From the NCBI GenBank assembly GCA_947568835.1, contig OX387603.1, positions 23,398,651 to 23,462,650 on the forward strand: DNA of 64,000 nucleotides, read 5' to 3'. Positions 57,601 to 64,000 of this stretch are shown piece after piece. Positions within the stretch are counted from its first letter, which is position 1, and every line of letters begins with the position of its first letter. The DNA comes from Protonemura montana (taxonomy: Eukaryota; Arthropoda; Insecta; Plecoptera; Nemouridae). The notes under the pieces are model-generated. The model did not search any database. It was not told where the DNA came from and saw only the letters and a program-made list of their open reading frames with translations. A program made the translations under genes and the position numbers.

Positions 57601-59408
57601 TCTCACTGAACAGAGTATTTGACTTGAATTAAACGTATCACATGGAAAATAACTCAATCATAACGCTAATATCACACCTTTCACTCGCGAATAAGTCGCG
57701 TTGTAATAAAAATAGCATGATCGTCGCAACTTCACATATTAAATTAAACGAATTATATATTTTTTTTTGATTTAATAACCCTGAAAGAAAGAAGTGTTGC
57801 CACTAATGCAAAACCTGGGTATAAAACAATTTTTAACGACAATTTAATTACTTAGAAGCGGTGTTGAATAAAAAATATTTGCCATCACGTGTGAAATTAT
57901 GAAACATGCATGGAGGCGAGCAATTTATTCCGAGAACTACCTTCATGATGCCTGCAGTTTGCGGGCACATAAAGGATCGTTGCACTATAACCACGCTCGC
58001 TTTTTACCAGCCGCAATTTGAAACTACTTACTCAAATCGCCGCGCCATGCCTATTTTGGCAAGATCGCTTTATTCCATGACAAAAAGAACTTAATTCCTC
58101 GTCAAAATTCATTTCAGATTTGAATGCGTTTCTCGACCGGTAAACACTGTAGCTAATTTAAGCTTGTATCCGAAAATATGCCCGCACCAAAACGCCCCGT
58201 TTTTCCACCCCGTATAAACTGTACCGCGGCGAAGGGAAATGATTTTATTAAAAACATATTAGGACATTGTTATTTTGACCTAATAACTGTAATTATTTTT
58301 GACTTAGCGACTGCAGTGCGTTGGTGGGGTGTAGCCAAACGCTCACTAGTGCTCGAATAGGGGTGGAGAAATACCACCAACCACCATGTCCATTCTTCCT
58401 GTCCTGTGGCGGACAAGAACACATTCAAGATGGCTGATGAATTTAAATCATTCGTGCCACCGTAACACATGCTAGAAAAGGCCTGTTTCCCGAGCTTTTC
58501 CTGGACTCTTTGTGCACTAATTAAATATTTTCGCGACATTACTTAAAGTCGATTATTATCAGTCGCAAGTTCTAGCTGATTTGTTGGGCTTTGTCACGAT
58601 TCGGTCGGTGCCACTCGACACTTGACGTTATTTTTGTTACTGCTATTGTATAGTTTTAAAAATCCTATTTACGTTTTTTCTCATATACATGCAAGTGAAT
58701 AATTCTTTCATATTTATAGTGCACTTTTAGTGCTTGGCACATGCTTTCCGAGTCGAGGTGCCGAGTGGGGAATGAAATGTCTCCTGCGGATGATAGCTTT
58801 TGAGTTACCGAACAATCGCATTAGCGGCATCGAAGTGAGGTTAGATTTAATAGAAGTGTGGCGGAAAAATGTGCAAGTGGCAATCCCTTGTCGACTAGAT
58901 TGCCCTTTTAAAGTAGCGATAATAGCAAACGGCATAAATGGTGTCTGCAAAAAGTATCTGAAATTAGTTATTTCATACTGTAAGTGCATTCAATTTTTAC
59001 AAAATTGAAATGATACCGGCACAATACCAATTCCATCTCATCAATTGCACTTATATAATAAATACTTTATGTTAAGCACTAAGCCTGTGATTAAACGATT
59101 AATCCGTGAGATGGCAGGTCAGCAGCACTGAAATGCTTTCTTCCGTCAAACTCTTCTCAGACTTTGAATTACTTGGAAATATATATATGGAGGGCTCAAG
59201 CCAACACGGTGCTTCGTAATACCTATACCTTCAATAGATATTACGTTCCATTACAACATTTCATGACTTGTGCCCTCCGCGCTGTGCTTACAAGAAGCTG
59301 GTAATCGTGAGACATCATTGCGCCCACACACATTGCGTACACACCGTGCAACGGACTAAGCAGATCATACAGCCTCACATGCTATCAATCACAATTGCCC
59401 GTGATTCT

Positions 59409-59429
59409 TATATATATATATATATATAT
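59409..59429. repeat. TA dinucleotide repeat
   Basis: About ten TA units. It is a simple repeat. Confidence 0.85.
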
Positions 59430-60955
59430 TATTGACGCAGATAATAAATCATCCGTGTACAATAATCATCTCGAGTGATCAGCTGAGCGTGTCAGTTCCA
59501 CGTTGCCCGGCGATGTTCCTCCTGACGAACATCCTGGGAGTACAAGCTCCTCGAGTAGGAGATGTAATCACGGACATATGTGTATTATCATGCAATGAGC
59601 TATTACCTACCAACTTGTATTGCTAAACGTGGATTGGAGGCTGGCTTGGATTGGGATTGGCTGTGACTGTGGCATTCTATTATTGGCCTGTTGCAACATA
59701 CTTGTTGTGATAATAGCTTTGTAAAGTCGCCATGTGGTTTAAAGTATTTGAAAGCAAAAGCAAAAAAAAACAAAAAAAAAAACATAATTCGGAGCAAGAT
59801 TGGAAAATTGAGTTAAATATACATGATCGATTGATCATGTGGGCCTAGTTTCATAAAAAAAAAACGAACGATATTCACGTCAATTTGAATAAATTTTGAG
59901 TTAATTGATTTTTAATTAAAAAAACGTTGCTGCCCACGGGTCCACGGAGGCTGTTTTTGTCTCTTCACTTTGATTGGAGGAATTTTGTCCGCATCGTCGA
60001 CTACACGCCAGGCTATTGTCGGCTACGCTGATTCACATTTCCCTGCACAATTTCCTATTTCGGTGGCGCGAGTGGAATGAATGGCGGCCGCCAATTGTCG
60101 CCCCGAAAATCTGCAAATATGCGCGCCAACCTCTCAACGCAGTCGTCGCGGCATGCGTCTGCGTTCGAAATAAAACGATGCCCACTTATTGAGAGACGTC
60201 GATTCCTCGAAAGACGAGATCGTCTGTCCGATTATGGCGGAAGTGGTCGAATCAATTTGAGTACGTCTCGAGACAGGTAGACAGAGATCTTCTCCACGAG
60301 CCGATCGCTGGACAGGTTATCAGTATTGTGTGCGGGAGGAAGGCAAAAGTACAGTTGCTGAATTCCTGTCAATTTAGAAATAATTCCATATCGCGAGTCA
60401 ATCACATTTTCTAGTAGCCTGAAAACGCACGTCCCATCTCGTGTAACGGACGCTCTAAGATGTCGGAGGAGAGAAAGGAGTTAAATGCGCAATAGAGCGA
60501 GCAAATCGTCGTCCCTACAGTCGGACGCGACCCGAAACGACCTTCCCACCTCGCGAAATACTTGCGAGACTGGTACGCCACACAGATTGCGTCAATGTCA
60601 CCCTAATTAATAAAGCGGATTTTGACTGAATGACACAAGTACTTCATCAAAATGAATAATTCCGTCTCATTAACGATTTTGTGTGTGTAGGTGAACTGAA
60701 CTCGGTGGAGTAACCGGCAATGCATATTGTGCTCGTCGGGTCGGTCGGTTTGGTAATTCGCCACCACACCGTTGGCACGACATGCGAATGGCCTGGGCAA
60801 TTTGGTGCACTATTCTTCTCTGTACCGTGTGGGTTGGGTTGCCGTGTAGGGGCCCTTTGTGCTCGCTGAAAAGCACAGTTGTTTGTGTCCCTGATATGAC
60901 CCCGGGGCTGGGGCCGGGCTGGGGGTGTGGGTGACATAAGGACATGGAACCCGCA

Positions 60956-60987
60956 GCACATGCTCTGTCACATGACAGAGCATGTGC
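60956..60987. repeat. Perfect inverted repeat, 15-bp arms, 2-bp spacer
   Basis: GCACATGCTCTGTCA (60956-60970) and its exact complement TGACAGAGCATGTGC (60973-60987) are separated by CA. It can form a tight hairpin in RNA or a cruciform in DNA. It lies at the edge of a GC-rich patch (60,740-60,960). Confidence 0.9.
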
Positions 60988-63900
60988 CGCACAATCTGGC
61001 AATAATATCAGCGTGTTGTTGGTTGTGTGCATTTTTTATCACGAGTGCAAGGCGCAAAAACACAAATGCTTTTGAGAGCGCTTATAAAAGTTAAATATTT
61101 TAATTGTAAATTTCATAAACATGTTTTTTTTTTGTGAGATATTATGACGCTCGGATGGGTGAATCTGAGATAAGTATCATCACGCACATGAGGATTTTAA
61201 GAGGAGACGTTTTTGCCTTGCGTACAGGTCTTGTCATCTCCGTGCAGCGAAGTTATTCTTCATATAAATTGTTATTAAAGTTCACCGACAACATTTTTTC
61301 CCCATTCAAAAGTTGTCAAAGCAAAACGAAAGGCTGAATTAAATTAATGTAAAAGTTTTTTTTTTCTACATGTAAATTTAAATTTGATGAATTTTCTTCT
61401 ACCTAGTGTGGTGGCATGTAGAAGTTGGACTCTGCGAAATAAATCACATTAATTTAATCTGATGCACCATGCAGAATGGAAAATATTTCGACATGACGAC
61501 GGCAATGACTGCAGCCAACTCGAAGATGAGTTCAGCAGAAACATTTGGTTGCTTGCCATACAGAAGTAGCATCACTACAAAATAAAATCATCATTATTTA
61601 TTATTTCCATCCCGTCCTTGTTGCGTTCCGATGGCCGATGGCGCAAAGGCAGATCCCATCATCACAGTCATTGTCTCAGGAATTACAATTCTTTTCTTTC
61701 ATTGGACAAGTCCGCAGCTTCTGTCCTGAAGATGCCTTCTTATGCCACCGTTGAAATCCCCAGGTGGTCAAACGAAGTAGAATAATAAATAATTCAGTCA
61801 CAGGTTTACACGTAGAATCCCATTCGAATGAAGATGATTTTATTACGTGTTTAGGAGCAATTAGTTTAAATTATCAATTTAAATCATGTGCACGTCATAA
61901 CGCGTCTGGAATCTTGGCAATCGAAACCGGTGTCGGCAAGGAAGACTTTGTACGCATTTGTGTAACAAGACAAAGACGCGGCAATGAAGACGTCATGAAG
62001 AAAGAAAACGAAAGAAACCTATAAAATATTTTTCTAATCTCAAAAAACATTTATTATAGCTGCAAGCATTAATTTTTTCCACATCCAAGGATCTGCTTTA
62101 TTAGCCAAAGCCAATTAGCCAATTACCTTCAACTGCCATTTCGACGTCATTGCAATATCTGCAGGACGAGCAAGACAAACATTTAATTCGCCTCCTGATT
62201 CCCTGCATCTGCCGACAGAATAAAAGGACTCGGTCCACCTGGGTGATAGTCGATCACGACTTTCTTCGCTAGTGAATGGGTGCATTTATTTCGATGACAC
62301 ATAGACAAAGGAGCAGCAGTAATCGAAGACTTAATAATCAAGTTTAAACATTAACGTTAGTCCTTTGTGAGCGAGCGATTCCAAATCACTGAGATATACA
62401 ATTTCACTCGGATGGAATTCCGTGATCTCCACGGAGGAGCTCTAGCCTATAAGTAGAAGACGGTTAGTACGATCCACGTACCACACCGGGTGGTAACCCT
62501 GCGCGCCCTTGAGGGATAAAGGGACACACAAAGCGCTATCCTGAACTGTCCTTGTGCCAAGGATATCGGCGCCCTCCTTCCTACTTACCTCAGACCAACC
62601 CCCTGGATCCCGCCCTTCGATATTATGAGATGTCCTAAATGTCATTGTGTCCTAGTACCGCAGAGGTTTACCATTTCAGGTAACCGGACAATCGAGAGTG
62701 TATGGATCTGTGTGGCGTTGGTTCCGTGCCATTGAACGTTTTGTGAGGATGTCGCTCAGATGAATAATGTGGTTTACAGGCAAGAAAGCAGAAAAAAGGC
62801 AGCGAGTGTGTATGGAAACGTTTACGAAACTTCCTTAAATTCAAGTTAAACATCACAAGAACGAAGCTGTATAAAAATAAAATTGTTGCTGTTTACTTAT
62901 GATCTTTCTTTTGCAAATGGTATCTCATCTGCGAATAGAGCTTCTTTTTCTAAGTCATTTATATAGAAACCAAGAAAGGATGCGGACTGGCGAGCATATC
63001 TACAAAACAAAAACACTGGTTGATTTTGGTCAGAGAACAGTACCATACTTTAGCCAACCAAACAGCAAATCAATTTTATTCAGTTGCTATTACCGCACGC
63101 GAAAAATTGCCGAAGCTTTTTGCGGTAACAGTTTCACACCGTTTTTCGCCAGGAGTCCCCTTATAAAACGCTTATAGAAATACGTATCATAATGGATTGG
63201 GCGTTCTCTACCACAAGATGCTATTCGAACCACCGCTAGCAAAGGAATCATCGGTATCTCCTTCAATTATCAAAACCTTGCCAAGGAAGCCCCACAGGCA
63301 GCGTATTATGGGGAATCTTGAGATGGTACCTACTACTGCTTCTCCTTGTGTACCTATGTAGCTGATGTTATCACAAGAGGAGCAGACCTGCGCCCGTGCA
63401 TGCAGCTGCGGTAAGCAACATTGAGGGGCGCAGATTCGATGTCAACCTTTGGCTCGAGACACTACACGGCAATCCTTCTTTCTGCATCGCTGAAGTTAGA
63501 GAAAAACATGGTTTCTTTGGTGCACGAGAATTGGACGTTTTGATATATTATGGTACTTGTTAGTTGTTTGTGGGAACAACTACATTGCGTGCTGAATGAG
63601 TTTTGGAATTGTTATAGTATGGCAAAAGCAGACGACAATTCCAATTCTTGAATATGCAGTCTATAACCATGAGAAAACGATATAAACGGTGGTATGTCCT
63701 GAATGGAGTTACAAAGGGAATTGTTTTTAAGGTAGGAAGAAAAGCAGGTACTTGAAAATGTAATGACGTATGAATATGATACACGTGCTGAAATGGGCCT
63801 GGATGTTACGTTTGGCCCTAAGAGGGCTTTCATATCTTTTGCATAAATTGTTATAAATCTAAGACTCTGCACGTGCTCTGCAGTGAGTTTCATGTCGGAT

Positions 63901-64000
63901 ACTCTAAAGTGTGTATATTTCATCATGGCAAAAACGAATTCGGTCTGCATACAGCGTATACTTGCATGCAACAAATTTATGTAAGAAAAAAGTGCATCCT
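60988..64000. other. Non-coding region
   Basis: No gene, RNA or mobile element is recognised. Open frames are short and AT-rich. A GC-richer patch lies at 62,440-62,620. The ATG-started 92-aa frame at 62899-63177 shows no domain and is probably chance. Confidence 0.5.

Larger units (their letters stand above)
53691..60955. other. Non-coding region
   Basis: No gene is recognised apart from the exon-like block at 54346. A TA repeat lies at 59409-59429 and A-runs at 59,762-59,782. The frame at 58772-59008 (78 aa from ATG) is followed by an ACT|GTAAGT donor-like word but has no recognisable content. Confidence 0.5.

Noticed and set aside
59821..59840. ACATGATC inverted repeat with 4-bp spacer
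   Set aside because: 8-bp arms with short spacers are expected by chance.
21541..60283. CAGGTAG (Zelda/TAGteam) words at about 21541, 21658, 30139 and 60267
   Set aside because: I noted about four copies against roughly eight expected by chance, so there is no enrichment.
63215..63235. tRNA B-box-like TTCGAACC
   Set aside because: The flanking bases do not form a T stem, and no acceptor or anticodon arm could be built around it.
1..64000. Transposons, endogenous viruses, CRISPR arrays, rRNA, known miRNAs
   Set aside because: I found no transposase, reverse transcriptase or capsid-like frame, no terminal inverted repeats with duplicated targets, no regular spacer array, and no match to the arthropod miRNA sequences I remember. 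Diverged non-autonomous elements could still be present.

Overview
This 64 kb window is animal nuclear DNA, almost certainly from an insect or close arthropod relative. It is AT-rich (roughly 35-40% GC by eye), full of simple repeats and homopolymers, and has no operons or bacterial-type gene packing. Its one unmistakable gene is a complete, intronless Toll-family receptor on the + strand (CDS 4517-8836, 1439 aa). The gene is much richer in GC than its surroundings. Ectodomain architecture, near-identity of the LRR and cysteine-rich blocks, and above all the cytoplasmic tail (NYSSATTATPSPRP-like block, SEHIYCSIESDY block, terminal VQAYLV) match insect Toll-7. I cannot name the species. LAYOUT. 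1-3354 is non-coding upstream DNA with three tight clusters of the hexamer GCGTCG/CGACGC. 3355-3452 is a very exon-like 98-bp block (good acceptor, consensus donor, sharp GC rise). 3723-3759 carries a G-quadruplex motif on the - strand. 3930-3962 is a convincing TATA + initiator core promoter, followed by a ~558-nt 5' leader (about 3959-4516) with five short upstream ORFs, one of them a bare ATG-TAA. The Toll-7 CDS follows, then a 3' UTR that probably ends just after the AATAAA at 9630. From about 9.7 kb to 64 kb there is no recognisable gene. This ~54 kb holds scattered GC-rich patches (15.3-16.1, 20.4-20.65, 35.5-36.4, 38.5-38.8, 51.2-52.3 and 54.35-54.6 kb), some exon-like segments bounded by splice signals, homopolymer and tetranucleotide repeats, two diverged local duplications (41.45 and 51.2 kb), one striking perfect 15-bp-arm inverted repeat (60956-60987), and clusters of binding-site-like words. 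The best of these clusters is three perfect POU octamers within 180 bp at 53463-53642. HOW IT FITS TOGETHER. The picture is a developmental receptor gene in a regulatory desert. The receptor is a single-pass LRR/TIR protein of the Toll-2/6/7/8 group, known in Drosophila for planar cell-intercalation cues, neural development and virus recognition. Its leader predicts translational restraint by uORFs. Its tail carries PPxY and PDZ-ligand-like motifs that suggest adaptor or ubiquitin-ligase coupling beyond the TIR domain. A speculative second layer is a host transcript in whose ~35 kb intron Toll-7 may be nested: the 3355-3452 exon ends in phase 0, and a 38502 exon is open in phase 0. No convincing transposase, reverse transcriptase, tRNA, rRNA, known miRNA or CRISPR array was found.
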